Positions 25,050 to 35,760 of a DNA stretch of 64,000 nucleotides are shown in pieces. Below the pieces are notes generated by a model that saw only the letters and a program-made list of their open reading frames with translations, did not search any database and had not been told where the DNA came from. The position numbers and the translations under genes are program-made. The stretch is from NCBI GenBank assembly GCA_026225945.1, contig JAMJFZ010001074.1, positions 4,405,001 to 4,469,000 of the forward strand, read 5' to 3'. The stretch's first letter is position 1; each line of letters begins with the position of its first letter. Origin of the DNA: Cricetomys ansorgei (lineage: Eukaryota > Chordata > Mammalia > Rodentia > Nesomyidae).

Positions 25050-25129
25050 TTCTTAATGTTGGCAACTCATCCAAGGATCCTATAAGTTCAAAGTAAGTAT
25101 TCTACAACAAGGCTGCATCTCCAGCCCCA
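25050..25129 (-). mobile_element. ID/B4-type SINE fragment, antisense
   Basis: The end reads AAGGCTGCATCTCCAGCCCC, the reversed 5' head of ID/B-type SINEs, preceded by a degraded GGATCCTATAAGTTCAAAG B-box region. Only the tRNA-like part is present. Confidence 0.5.
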
Positions 25130-27049
25130 CATTGATCATTTTTATAATCACATATCCATAAATTATTCTTATGTTTTACTCATCTAAAACTGAATAAATT
25201 TGGAATATAAATTATTGTGATTATTTGAAAACTGATTATGATTTTTTATGTAAGTGAATGTAATTTCTGAGATGATGTCAATTGATATATGGTATATTCA
25301 TAATTTTGAAACATGTCAGTGAATTACATAAAAAAATACTTAGCCTTTTTATTGAATTCACTTTTTTATTCTTTCATTGGACAAATAACTGTAAGCATGA
25401 ACTACATCTCATAATTGTCCTACCTTCTGAGCACATATTATGGGGTAAAATGTACTTTTTTGAATGAGTTTTTTGTTGTTGTTGTTTTGAGTGGGGAGAT
25501 AAACAAACAAAGGTATTATATGGGTAAAATGAAGGTGACATTCTGCATAGGGTAATGGTCATCTGGAAAGTCCTCTTAGATACTGATATTTTAAAGGACT
25601 AAGTACGAGAAATAACACTACAGACAAAAGTGGTGGAAAAATCTATTTGTGGAAAAAAAAAATTGTCCAACTCCCCAAGTTAGAAAATAACTATTATGTT
25701 CTAAGACAGAGATGATTGAGGACTGCAGTTGTACAGGAAGGAGGATGAAATATTGCACAGGGTGAGCTTTGGGAGAGTAAAAACAGCTTGTCGTATTGAG
25801 ACCTTTAGACTAAATTAAAAAGTGTGAAGAGACACCATGCGTAGGTTGTCTGTGGGAAGCTGTGTATTTTAAAATATATCTAGATTTCTCAAAGGAGGTC
25901 ATCTATGAAATAGAAAGGAAACATCTGAAGCGAAATGCGAACCAAACCAAGGGGGGCTTTATATGAAGAGTAACTGCTTTAGTTCTGATGAAAGAGCCAG
26001 ACCAGGAAACCTCTGGAAGCCTCCATCTCATGAGATTAGTCACTGAGTTTCAATTTTGAAACTCTGTCATTTTAAACACTTCCTTTCAGTTTCACTTTTT
26101 AGGAATTTCGATGCTCTGTTTACTAAAAAAAACTAACATTCTAGTTCTCAATAATAATATCCAATACCGGTGTACTATGTATTTTAACCCATCTTCTAGG
26201 TTCCAAGTATTTACATGGGATGATATTTCATATTCAAAGTAAATTCTCTCTCTAGTTTATTATGTCTCTGACTATTATACATATCTGAAACATAGTGATA
26301 ATTAAATTAAAAACTAAATTTAGCTGAAAAGTTTTTACTTGTTCTCCTCTGTCATAAAAATTGTTTCCTTATTTCTATCACTTTCCATTGAAGTTGTTAC
26401 ATGAGTCAGATATGCTATGATGTCTCACTCAGGATTTTCGTCTCTACAATGTGTGCTCTCCCTTCACTAAATCTCACATCCTGTATATTCACGACACTTG
26501 TCACTCTCTTTGGGTTAAACTTGTTCAGCTGTCTTCATCATATGAAATATTCCAGCAATCTGTTCAGGTTTTTAATGTCAAAGACTTCTTCATGTCCCTG
26601 ACTTAGAAGCCATGGAAATCCCCTGTCTTGCCTGGATTATTTCCCTTTAAGTCACTTATTGCATCAACTAAAAGGAAGGTTAAATTTTATTTTATGTCCA
26701 CTTAGAAACACAGAAACCAAATCAATAAAAGATTTTAGGCAGCATCTCTGAAAATTGCATTATTAGTCTAATTTGTCTTCCAAATCACTGTTTACTTCAT
26801 CTTACATAAACTTTATTATGGTTAGTTTGAAATTTGCAATGATATATGGTTTAATATAAGCTGAACCAGCAACTCTATTTAATGATAGACTGAATCTTGT
26901 TTATTTTGCTAACTACTAAACACAGAGTTTCCAAGACAGCTGTTGAACATCTGTGAATTCTAGACCAGTGCCAGAAAACTTTCCTATTATTTTCTTTGTT
27001 ATTAGAATAATAATAATTTTAAAGATATTCTAGAAACTATACTTGAAGT
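25130..27049. other. Anonymous stretch
   Basis: A GTTGTTGTTGTT run sits at about 25,471-25,485. Around 25,940-26,090 the sequence is less AT-rich, but I see no exon structure. A 66-codon + frame (26,401-26,601) has no recognisable domain. Confidence 0.5.
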
Positions 27050-27140
27050 TAACACAACTTTCCTAATTACTCCATAAATTAAAACTGAAGGAATATTGGC
27101 CAATTCATTTTATGAAGCCACACAAAGGGTCAACAAATAA

Positions 27141-27153
27141 AGAGAAATTACAG
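27141..27153. repeat. Target-site duplication, left copy
   Basis: AGAGAAATTACAG is repeated as AGAGAATTACAG at 27,334-27,345 on the other side of the B1, with a single A difference. It belongs to the host L1 ORF2 sequence. Confidence 0.85.
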
Positions 27154-27333
27154 CAAGGCAGTGGTGGTACATGCCTTTAATCTCAGCACTTGGGAGGCAG
27201 AGGTATGTGGATGTCTGTGAGTTCAAGGCCAGCCTGGTCTACAAAGGGAGTTCCAGGACAGCCGGAGTTATAACAGAGAATCCCTGTCTCATTAAAAAAA
27301 AAGAAAAGAAAAAGAAAAAAAGAAAAGAAAAAA
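27154..27333 (+). mobile_element. B1 SINE nested in LINE-1 ORF2
   Basis: A complete B1 runs CAAGGCAGTGGTGGTACATG, CCTTTAATCTCAGCACTTGG, AAGGCCAGCCTGGTCTAC and AATCCCTGTCTCATTAAAA, followed by an A-rich (AAAAG)n tail. It is flanked by 12-13 bp target duplications, and the L1 sequence continues across it without loss. The B1 is therefore younger than the host L1. A 108-codon frame (27,171-27,497) crossing SINE and L1 is an accident of the A-rich tail. Confidence 0.95.
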
Positions 27334-27345
27334 AGAGAATTACAG
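27334..27345. repeat. Target-site duplication, right copy
   Basis: AGAGAATTACAG directly follows the A-rich tail of the nested B1 and pairs with 27,141-27,153. Confidence 0.85.
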
Positions 27346-28503
27346 ACCATTTCCTTTATAAATATAGTGGTAAAAATACTCACACATATACTTGTGACCT
27401 GAATTCAAAAACACATCAAAAAGATCATCTACCAGGATCAAGTTGGCTTCATACTAGAGATGAAGAGGTAGGTCAATATTTGAAAATCAAAAATTAAATC
27501 TATTGTATAAATAAAGTGAAAGAAAGAAAAACCACGCTCATTAAATGCTAAAAAAGACTTTGACAAAATCCAACACTCCTTTATTGGAGAGATTAGGAAT
27601 ACAAATGACATAAATAAACATAGTAAATCCTATTTACAGCAAGCCCATAGTCAACATCACAATAAATGAGGAGAAACTCAAGACAATTCCACTAGAATCA
27701 GGAATGAAAAAAAGTTGTCCACTCTGTATCTATTTAGTATCGTACTTGAAGTTCTAGCTAGAACAGTAAGCCAACGGAAGGAGACCAACAGGATAGAATT
27801 GAGAAGGAAGGAATCAAAGCATCCTTAATTGCAGATGATATGATAGTATACATAAGTGATTTCAAAAATTCCAACAGGAAATCCTACAGCTGATAAACAC
27901 CTTCAGCAATGAGTTTGGATACAGGATTGACTCAAAAAAATCAGTATCTTTTCTACATCCAAGTAACAAATAGACTGAGAAAGAAATCAAAGAAGTAACA
28001 CCCTTCCCACTATTCATAAATGATACAAAGTATCTTGGGGTAACTGTAACCAAGCAAGTGAAAATCTTGTATGATTAAAAACTTCAAGTCTTTGAAGAAA
28101 GAAGAGCTCAGAAGATAGATCTCCAATACCCAAGAATAAGTAAGATTGGCACAATAAAATGACCATCTTGTTAAAAGCAATCTACAGATTCAGTGCAATC
28201 CCCATTAAAATTTGAACACAATTCTTTAAAGAACTTGAAAGGGCAATACTCAACTTCATATGAAAAAACAAAAACTCAGGATAGCTAAAATACTCTGGTA
28301 GGTTTGAGACTAGTTTTATTGTATCTTGTTATGCCATGCTGTGGTTGATATCCCTGGGATGTCTGCACTTTTCTGAAAGAAAATGGAGGAGGAGTGGATC
28401 TCCGGAGGGAGGAGGTGGGGGGAGGACTCTGTTGAGTTGAAGGAGTGGAAACTGTAGTCAAGATGCATTGTATGGAAGAAGAGTAAATAAAAATAAAAAA
28501 AAT

Positions 28504-29052
28504 ATTAAACATCAAATTTATAAATATTTAAATAAAGGGAAAAATTAAAAACATCAGAATTATAATCTGGAAGCTCTGTTATTTGTAATGATAGCTACAT
28601 TTTATACTTAAAAAGCAGTTTTTAATGTATTGTTTTATTTTGTTTTTCCTTTGCAGTTGTCTCCTAAAATATTAACTTTTAAATGATTTATTTAATGATT
28701 GCCTCATTATCACAATGTCCTACAGTGCTATCTAAAAGCTTAGTAATTTCTGCACAAAATTCATGAGGTATTCTGCTCCCACATAACTTCTAAAATATTG
28801 ATAAATCACAACTTCAAAAATGACTATAACAGTTGAGCAAACATTTTTTTCATGTAGCAATCAAAAGAATATAAGCATTATTATACTTTCTTTTGAGAAT
28901 GCTATATTAGAGGTTGCACTTTATTGAAATGTCTTTTTACCCCTATGGGAGCTATGTTTAGTTAATATTTTGGAGGAATGTTCAGAATTCTTGTTAACCA
29001 TGTCTTTCTGAAGTTCTGAACTTTACAGTCATTTGTTTATCTGACATTTTTA
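28504..29052. other. Anonymous AT-rich stretch
   Basis: Nothing recognisable between two repeat elements. Confidence 0.55.
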
Positions 29053-29127
29053 GACAGGTTCTTACTACGTAGCTCTGGGTTCTGCCTACCCACTGATGAT
29101 AGTACAAGTTTCTGTCACCATGGCCAG
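29053..29127 (-). mobile_element. Degraded B1-type SINE fragment, antisense
   Basis: GACAGGTTCTTACTACGTAG and CTCTGGGTTCTGCC resemble the reversed B1 3' half, and TTTCTGTCACCATGGCC resembles its 5' head. The centre appears deleted. Confidence 0.4.
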
Positions 29128-29865
29128 TATATTATAATATTTTTAATCTTCTGTTTACTTTTTGCTCTCGAGTAAAATACTGTTTTCTCCATCTATGGAG
29201 ATTAAACGTTTTTCTGGATATAGTTGTCTGGGCTGGCATCAGTGGTCTCTTAAGAGTCTGAGGGGTTTGTTCCAGGTCCTTCTGGCTGTTAGAATCTCCA
29301 TTGAGAAGTTGGCTGAAATTCTACTTCCTCCTTTTCATGGCAGCCTTTACTATCCTTTCGCTTGTTTGAGTCTTGTTTCGTTCCATTTGGTGTTTTGATT
29401 ATTCTCTTGCAAGGAAACTTTCATTTCTTGCCCAATCTCTTTGGTGTTCTCTATGCTTCTTGTACTGTATTGGTATACTTCTTAGGTTAGGACAATTTCT
29501 TTGTTGAAAATATTTTCTGGGCATTTTAGTAGTTATTTTTCTCCTCTTCTATTCCTATTATTCTTGGGGTGTTTTGTTTTTTGTTTTTATAGTCTCCCGA
29601 TTTACTAGATACTTTCTGTCAGCAATTTTTAGGTATAACTTTTTATTTGACTGATGAGTCTATTTCTTTTATTGTATCTTCAGTGCTTGAGAGTCTCTCT
29701 TCCACCTCTTGTACTCTGTTGTTGAAACTGTCTTTGGTAGTTCCTGTTCTAGATTTTTCATTTCCTAAATTCCCTCAGTTTTGTTTTGTTTTGTTCTGTT
29801 TTCTTTTCCTTTCTTTCTTTTTCTATCTGTTTTTGTTGGATTTTTAGGGGACATGTTGATTTTTT

Positions 29866-30010
29866 AGACAAGGCTTCTCTTTTGTAACTCTGGCTGTCCT
29901 GGAACACTCTGTAGACCTGGCTTGCCTTGAAATCACAGAGATCTGCCTCCAGCTGCTTCTTGAGTACTAGGATTAAAGGTGTGAGGCTCTGCAGCCACTA
30001 CCACCTGGCA
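29866..30010 (-). mobile_element. B1 SINE nested in LINE-1 ORF1, antisense
   Basis: Reversed B1 landmarks are present: AGACAAGGCTTCTCTTTTG, TAACTCTGGCTGTCCTGG, GTAGACCTGGCTTGCCTTG and AGGATTAAAGGTGTGAGGC, ending in ACCACCTGGC. T-rich TTTTG units at 29,779-29,830 are probably its A-tail. L1 ORF1 sequence flanks it on both sides. I could not define target duplications. Confidence 0.9.
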
Positions 30011-30076
30011 ATTTGCATTTTCTTTATTGCTTCTATTTCTATTTTCAAGTCTTGGATACTTTTATGAATTTCTTTT

Positions 30077-30110
30077 AACTGATTTTGTTTTGTTTTGTTT
30101 TGTTTTTGTT
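30077..30110. repeat. (TTTTG)n pentanucleotide run
   Basis: Five to six TTTTG units sit within the antisense L1 ORF1 region. Confidence 0.9.
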
Positions 30111-30640
30111 TCACGTTCATGGCTTTCTTTAAGGGATTTATTCATTTCTCTTTAAGAAACTTCATCATTTTTACAATGTTTATATTATCTTTATATCATC
30201 TTTATAAGTTTCATGGTGCTTTTCGTATGCTTCAGCTGTGTAAGAATATTTACAGATTGCTGTGGTAGTGTAGCTGGGCTCTGGTGGTGACATATTTCCT
30301 TGTCTGTTGTTGTCATCTTCCATTGGTATGTAGGCATCCAGGGTTCAGACTATTGTACATCTAGGTACAATTTCTGAGTTTGTTTTCCTTGGATGGGTGT
30401 TTGGCTTTTTGGTTTCAGTTTACTTTTCTCTGATCTTCTATCTGGTGTGGCCTGTGGTTGAGCACTCGAGTTGAGGCTGTGACACAAGGATGAGGAGGGG
30501 AGGGGAGATTGGGGATAGGATGGGTGGGCAAAAGAGAGAGGGAGGCCCAATAGCAGGTGGCATACCAGGAGTTCTAGTTCCTGGCATGGCCTCTGATAGA
30601 ACAGGGAATGTTTAATATTTCGAAGGTGAAGTTCATTCCA

Positions 30641-32519
30641 CATAGATTTATGTAGATGCAGGAATATAAATTATTAGATGTTTCTCACGTGATTGATTAG
30701 AAAATAATGTACACTAAAATACTCAGAGCACTCAATATTGCATTAACACTTGAACTTCATTATAATATAAATCTGGTTAGAAGAGCAGATGATGTAGCCA
30801 CACTTAGAGAATTGTGACTTCTAAATTCATTTGTAAATTTCATTTAAACGTATGCTATATTTCTTTTCTGGTTATCATGTGTAGTACCTGAAAAAAATGT
30901 CTTCAAGAATTATTTCCCTTTCCCCTACTTTTTCTCAAAGATAATAATATGATGAAGGATCCAGGACACAGCTTTGAGTCCAGTCATTGTCTTAGTACCT
31001 TGTTCTGTTTTCTTGCAAATTAAAATCTAGTTGGCTTTGTGTACAAAGAGAAATTTTAAATGCCCTCTATGTTTAAATTAAAAGAAGAAATAAGGAGTGT
31101 TAATTCTGAAAATGCCTTCAAAAAGTTGCTTTGGTCATGTTGATTTCATCACAGCAGTGGAAACCCTAACTAGAATTCTTCCACTACTTATAATTGTGTT
31201 TTAAGATCTGAGATATAACAGTATTCTTTTTTTTTTTAGAATGGATGGAGTCCTAGGTTTTATTTCCCACCATCACAAAAACAAAATTTTAATGCTTATG
31301 GAGAACACATACGCATATTTTGAACTGTAAGCTATAAAAACTGAATAACTTAACCTTATTAAAAGATCTAAGTGTATTCTTCTGTTAAATGAATTTTATT
31401 GTAGAACTAATTTCTTAAATTTTATCATTATATTACTCCTAACAGGAATCAATAAGAAAATTATTATATGATATTATATATCACATTGAGTTCATCCTAG
31501 CTAAATTTTTCAACTTTAAATATTTCAAGGCCTTTTTAGAAAATGATTAAGGGTTTTGGAAAAGGAGATATTTAAGACCATGAAGTCCTAGATAATACTC
31601 TAACATTTCCTTATTCTAACTCCACCCATTTATCAAAATATGCAACGAACATTTAATAAATGAATATCTTTCATACAGGATTATGCATGTATTCATTTAG
31701 TATTTAATTAGGTTTGGTGAAAATACTATGTCAATGGATCTAAAGCAGACACTAGATTGCTGGATGATAGCTACTAATAATTAATAAACAACGCAAGTAG
31801 AGTACGGAAAGCATAAGAACCAAAAAGAAATGGTAGCTATCAAATACACTGCAGATAAAATGGAGAGTGCCATTTGAGGAACTCATTAATAGGCTGAACA
31901 CGACTGAGAACAGAATCATTGGCCTCTTTCTTTTACATTCCCTCAACTTCTTCCACAATGTTTCTTGAGGCCTGAGGGTAAGAGTGTAATGTAGATATGT
32001 TACTTAGAACAGATCACCCCACCTTAACTTATTCGTAGTACTTCGACAAGTTTTGAATATATGCATAACAAATATCTGCCATCACATGATTTGGAAAAAG
32101 TTACTAAGGAGTTCAGTGAGAAAAGCATAGCTTTTCAAAGAATGTTGCAATTGTTGAATGTCTATACCCATGCATATATGTATAAATAACCAAATCAATA
32201 AATCCTTCGATCAGAAGCTTACAATCTACATAGCATTTGACTAACCTGAGTCACAGACATAAAAGGTTTGAAAAGAAAATGGGACAAAAGTATCCATGAT
32301 CAAATCCTAATGAGTTTTTGATATGCCGTCAATTTTATAGCCTATGAAAAATAATTGACAATAAGTTTTCATCACTATTAAGATTTTGTCCATGAAAAAA
32401 TGTCCATAAAAGAAAAACAGACTAAGAGAGAAACAACTAGGAATTTGGAGAAAAAAAAACATATGTCTGAAAATTATTTTTATATTGAATGTAATTATTT
32501 TAAAATTATCCAGTAATGA
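30641..32519. other. Anonymous AT-rich stretch
   Basis: Apart from the short repeat fragment at 31,125-31,180, no element was recognised. The longest frame is 68 codons (31,752-31,958, -). Confidence 0.55.
31125..31180 (+). mobile_element. Terminal fragment of the rodent repeat seen at 55.3 kb
   Basis: GTTGCTTTGGTCATGTTGAT, CATCACAGCAGTGGAAACCC and TAACTAG match the 3' end of the family at 55,327-55,740. Only about 55 bp are present. Confidence 0.6.
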
Positions 32520-32960
32520 CCATCTGACAAGATAAACTCAACTGTACAGTAGTGGTACTCATATATTGGACATAAGCGGCAGGAGTCTATTGGACATAAA
32601 TTCTACTCAATAGGAGAGTACTCATACCTGGTGCTGTAAACCTAGCCAGTAACTCATGACAGAGTGCCCATAGACCCTGAAGAATAATCTACTACTACCC
32701 CTTTTAGTAAAGTGATATATTATCTAGCTGTCTTCTATATACCTGTCCTTATACTCACTGATAAGTCCAGCTCTCAAATTTATCAGCTCTCACACTTATC
32801 AAATGAAACTTGTTTTTGCATCAGATGAAGCTATTGCAGAAAATTATAACTGGTAAAAATGTAGAGAAACTGTTACCTTGGAGAGTTCATCCAAAATTGA
32901 CTATCTGAAACACTAACATCACACTATAGGCTCAGGTAACCGTATGGAAAAACACAATTA
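32520..32960 (+). mobile_element. LINE-1 3'UTR fragment, sense
   Basis: Landmarks known from rodent L1 3'UTRs appear in order: CTGGTGCTGTAAACCTAGCC, CAGAGTGCCCATAGACC, CCTTATACTCACTGATAAG, AATTATAACTGGTAAAAATG, and GTAGAGAAACTGTTACC. It ends near CTATCTGAAACACTAACATC. Both ends are truncated and no poly(A) tail was seen. Confidence 0.65.
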
Positions 32961-33254
32961 CTCAAACTACACTCTGTATATTAAAAGTATACTTTCCAAA
33001 TATGCTGGAATCAGAAAACTGAGGGTGATTTTCTTTACCTTCATCTCGTGCATTCAACAGAAAAGTAACATGTTTTCAATTTCTCATTCTGTTCTTTGTT
33101 TCCCAAGAATCACTTTAAGTAATAATTTAGTGTTTATAATTAAATGTTAATTAGTAGGTGAATTTGCAAGTAGAGAAACCACAAATTAAATAAGTCCTAA
33201 ATGTATTTCAAACTACCTAACTAAAAAGTTTTAACATTAAAAACTAAATGAGTG
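32961..33254. other. Anonymous AT-rich stretch
   Basis: Nothing recognisable was seen. Confidence 0.5.
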
Positions 33255-33460
33255 GGGGCTGGAGAAATGGCTCAGTGATTAAGAGCACTGGCTGTCCTTC
33301 CGGAGGACCCAGGTCCAATTCCCAGCAACCACATGGCAGCCCACAATTGGCTGTAACTCCAGTTCCCAGGAATCTGACATTCTCACACCACTGCACATGA
33401 AATTAAAAACAAAAAACAAAAAACAAAACGAAACAAAACAAAAAAAGAAGAAAAAAATAA
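33255..33460 (+). mobile_element. B2 SINE with A-rich tail
   Basis: A B2 element begins with GGGGCTGGAGAAATGGCTCA and continues with GTGATTAAGAGCACTGGCTG, CCAATTCCCAGCAACCACAT and AACTCCAGTTCCCAGGAATC. It ends in an AAACAAAA-rich tail. The tRNA-derived head holds the A and B boxes of the internal pol III promoter (B box seen as GGTCCAATTCC). Confidence 0.9.
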
Positions 33461-33478
33461 CAGCAAAAATAACCTTCA

Positions 33479-33566
33479 AGTTCAAGGCCAACCTGGTCTA
33501 CAGAGTGAATGCCAGGACAGTGAGAGTTACAACAGAGAAACCCTGTCTTGAAAGAAACAAAATTAA
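33479..33566 (+). mobile_element. Truncated B1 SINE (3' part)
   Basis: It begins inside the element at TTCAAGGCCAACCTGGTC and runs to AAACCCTGTCTTGAAAG, followed by an A-rich and (TTAA)n tail. The 5' half is missing. It directly follows the B2 tail, so two SINEs lie back to back. Confidence 0.85.
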
Positions 33567-34757
33567 TTAATTAATTAATGAGTAGACTCTGCTACTCATG
33601 CAAATCCTGTTGTCATGCAGTTCACAGTGCAACACAGTAGTTGGTCCTTTGTGAGAATGTGCTATCCATAATCAACACAGTTATGATCCAATCACAAGTA
33701 CTACATATTTCTAGCCAAGTATGGCCCAGGTTGATGCATATTTATAACTACAAAAAGCCTGGAGACAGATATACTGTTGTGTGAATTGCAGTGTACGAAT
33801 TAATCATTACCAAGCCGTTTTGTCCTGTTAAAAGACTCAAGTATGTATTCTATTTTAGTCCTTTCAAGAAAGAAAACATTATTCAATTTCAGGTATCATA
33901 GTGTGAAAAAAAAATTGAAAAGTAACCCTATATAATGCTAAGGGAAGCATAATTTTAAGGGCCATTATATTATAATATAACAATTTTTGTGTTTTAGTTT
34001 GCGAATGTTATTGTTAAGTGATTTCACTGGCAGAGCAGAAATGAATGAACTTTGTTAGCTATCATGTAGTCTTAGAAACTATTAGGTAAGCAACATATGT
34101 GCGAATTATAGAGATTAAATATGTTAAGCAATTAAATGTATTTTTCTAAGATTCATATGTCTCCTAGATAAGATATTTCCTACAAAACTATAGCATTTAA
34201 AAAAGAAGACATTTAATTAGTGATGTGTTCATACTGAAAATGAAAAATAAACAAATAGTATAACATTTCTTTATGTTTGGATTAGAGAATAAGTTAAATG
34301 AAGGGACAGAAACGGCTCAAGAAGAGATCAACAATGTTCTGTCATCAGCTAGCGATGCTAGCTGGATGGCCATAGTGAGATACAGTAAAATCTTAGCTGG
34401 CAATCGTTAGGATAAATCTCTACTTGGTTGTTTACATCTCGGTTGAATTCCTCTTTCACACAAAGGTAATGAAGGAACAAAATGATTTGGTCTTTTGAAA
34501 GAGGTTTAAAATGCTTGGTAACATGTTGATAGAACACTCTTCTGTAGCAAATTAAATTGAAGCCCTCACCATAGGTTTATTATTAGTAATTGTCCCATCA
34601 CCACTTGCAACATATACCTCTGCCTTATTATATGACAGTGTAAGGCTCCAGTCTCCTAAAAGATCAATATTCTGTTTATATCCTTGTTTTTTGGCTGCTG
34701 GGTAAGTGTGGTTAATTAGGCTCAGAGTCATATATACTTCTTAATTTTAGTCATTGT
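33567..34757. other. Anonymous AT-rich stretch
   Basis: Nothing recognisable apart from a short perfect hairpin at 34,346-34,364 (8-bp stem CAGCTAGC, loop GAT). Confidence 0.55.
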
Positions 34758-34995
34758 GTTTGTGTTTTTGAGATTTTATTTTAATTATATCATTTCTAGC
34801 TTCCCTTTCCTATCTCCAAACACTTCCCATATATCCTTCCCACTAGCCTTCAAATTCATAGCCTCTTTTATCATTGTTAAGTGATATGCATGCATGAATG
34901 TATTTGCATATGCACATAACATATGTACTAAATATAACCTGTTTACTCCATGTCATGTCATCTGTATGCTTGTTTATATTTTGTTTTGGTTTTTA
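34758..34995 (-). mobile_element. LINE-1 (Lx-type) 3' end, antisense
   Basis: It starts with ATTTTATTTTAATTATATCA and CCTTTCCTATCTCC, then AAATTCATAGCCTCTTTT, and AAATATAACCTGTTTACTCC, the same order as at 6,575-7,170. Only the terminal 240 bp are present. Confidence 0.7.
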
Positions 34996-35019
34996 CTTAG
35001 GTCAAGGCTTCTTATATTT

Positions 35020-35760
35020 ATTTATTTTTTAAATATTTTTCTACATATATTGTGATCGTGGTTTCTCCTCCCCCAACTCTTCCTAGATCCTCACCACCTA
35101 CCCAAATCAATACCCTTACTTTCTCTTGCTCTAGTTAGAAAATAGACGTCAAACAACAGCAACAACAATAACCAGACAAAAATAGGAAAAATCAAAGAAA
35201 CAAAAATACAAGAAACACAGATGTAGAGACTCACAAATTTACACACACAGAAATTCCATAAAAACGAAAAATGGGAAACTATAGTATATGTACAAAGGAC
35301 TCGTAAGTTTGAAGGAAAAAAAATATCCAGACAAAGCATTATGAGACAAAATATTTCCAAAAACGTTTTTGAGTTCGTTTCATGTTGGACATCTACTGCT
35401 AAGTATGGGGCTTGGCCCTAAGTGTGATTTCTATAGCCAATGATATTCTTTTGGAGAAAATTAACTTTCGTCTGCCAATAGTTATTAATTGAAGATAGCT
35501 CCTAGGTTCAGGATGAGGGCTTGTATCTAATACTTCTTTCAGTGCTGTGAAACCATCTGGCAGATCTGTGCAGACCCTCTGCATGCTCCCATCATTTCTG
35601 TGAGTTCAAATGTGCATCAATCCTGTTATGTCGAGAAGGCTTTGTTACACTAATACCCTCCATCCCACTTGCACTTATAATTTTCCTGTCTCCTCTTCCA
35701 TTGAGTTTCCTGAGCCCTAAAGGGGGATATTTGATGGATCACTAAATCACTTCCCCTAAT
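35020..35760 (-). mobile_element. LINE-1 3'UTR, antisense
   Basis: The T-rich end at 35,020 is followed by CCCAACTCTTCCTAGATCC and a long stretch whose + strand is A/CA-rich. Then come GTTTCATGTTGGACATCTAC, ACTGCTAAGTATGGGGC, AATTGAAGATAGCTCCTAGG, and GTGCAGACCCTCTGCATGC. It ends near CTGAGCCCTAAAGGGGG. A different L1 3' end (34,758-34,995) lies immediately before it in the same orientation. The 89-codon frame on the - strand is part of the element's pseudo-sequence and not a gene. Confidence 0.75.

Larger units (their letters stand above)
27050..28503 (+). mobile_element. LINE-1: ORF2 reverse-transcriptase region fused to 3'UTR end, interrupted by B1
   Basis: ORF2 RT sequence starts near AATTACTCCATAAATTAAAAC and, after the nested B1, resumes with GACCATTTCCTTTATAAATA. 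It continues through ACACATCAAAAAGATCATC, GACTTTGACAAAATCCAACA, AGTCAACATCACAATAAATG and the RT catalytic ADD codons at 27,831-27,839 (preceded by Ile instead of the usual Phe). It then runs to CAGTGCAATCCCCATTAAAA. At about 28,300 it jumps to the terminal 3'UTR (TTTGAGACTAGTTTTATTG, TGTTATGCCATGCTGTGG) and ends in GAGTAAATAAAAATAAAAA. The C-terminal part of ORF2 is missing. Stops and indels break the frame, so no active protein can be made. Confidence 0.9.
29160..30640 (-). mobile_element. LINE-1 ORF1 and 5'UTR-type sequence, antisense, with nested B1
   Basis: Read on the + strand, the antisense ORF1 C-terminal part shows TTTTCTGGATATAGTTGTC, TGGGCTGGCATCAGTGG and CATTTGGTGTTTTGATTATT. The coiled-coil part follows with GATGAGTCTATTTCTTTTAT and GAGAGTCTCTCTTCCACC. 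After the B1 it resumes with ATTTTCTTTATTGCTTCT and passes to GGATTTATTCATTTCTCTTT and GTGTAGCTGGGCTCTGGTGG, the N-terminal/5' region. GC-richer 5'UTR-like sequence extends to about 30,600. ORF1 encodes the RNA-binding chaperone of L1. This copy is broken by stops, indels and a SINE. ORF2 is absent. Confidence 0.75.

Noticed and set aside
27171..27497. 108-codon frame with a Lys-rich stretch
   Set aside because: It runs through a B1, its A-rich tail and L1 ORF2 sequence.
27050..28503. Functional reverse transcriptase gene
   Set aside because: Frame is broken by stops, indels and a nested B1, and the C-terminal part of ORF2 is deleted.
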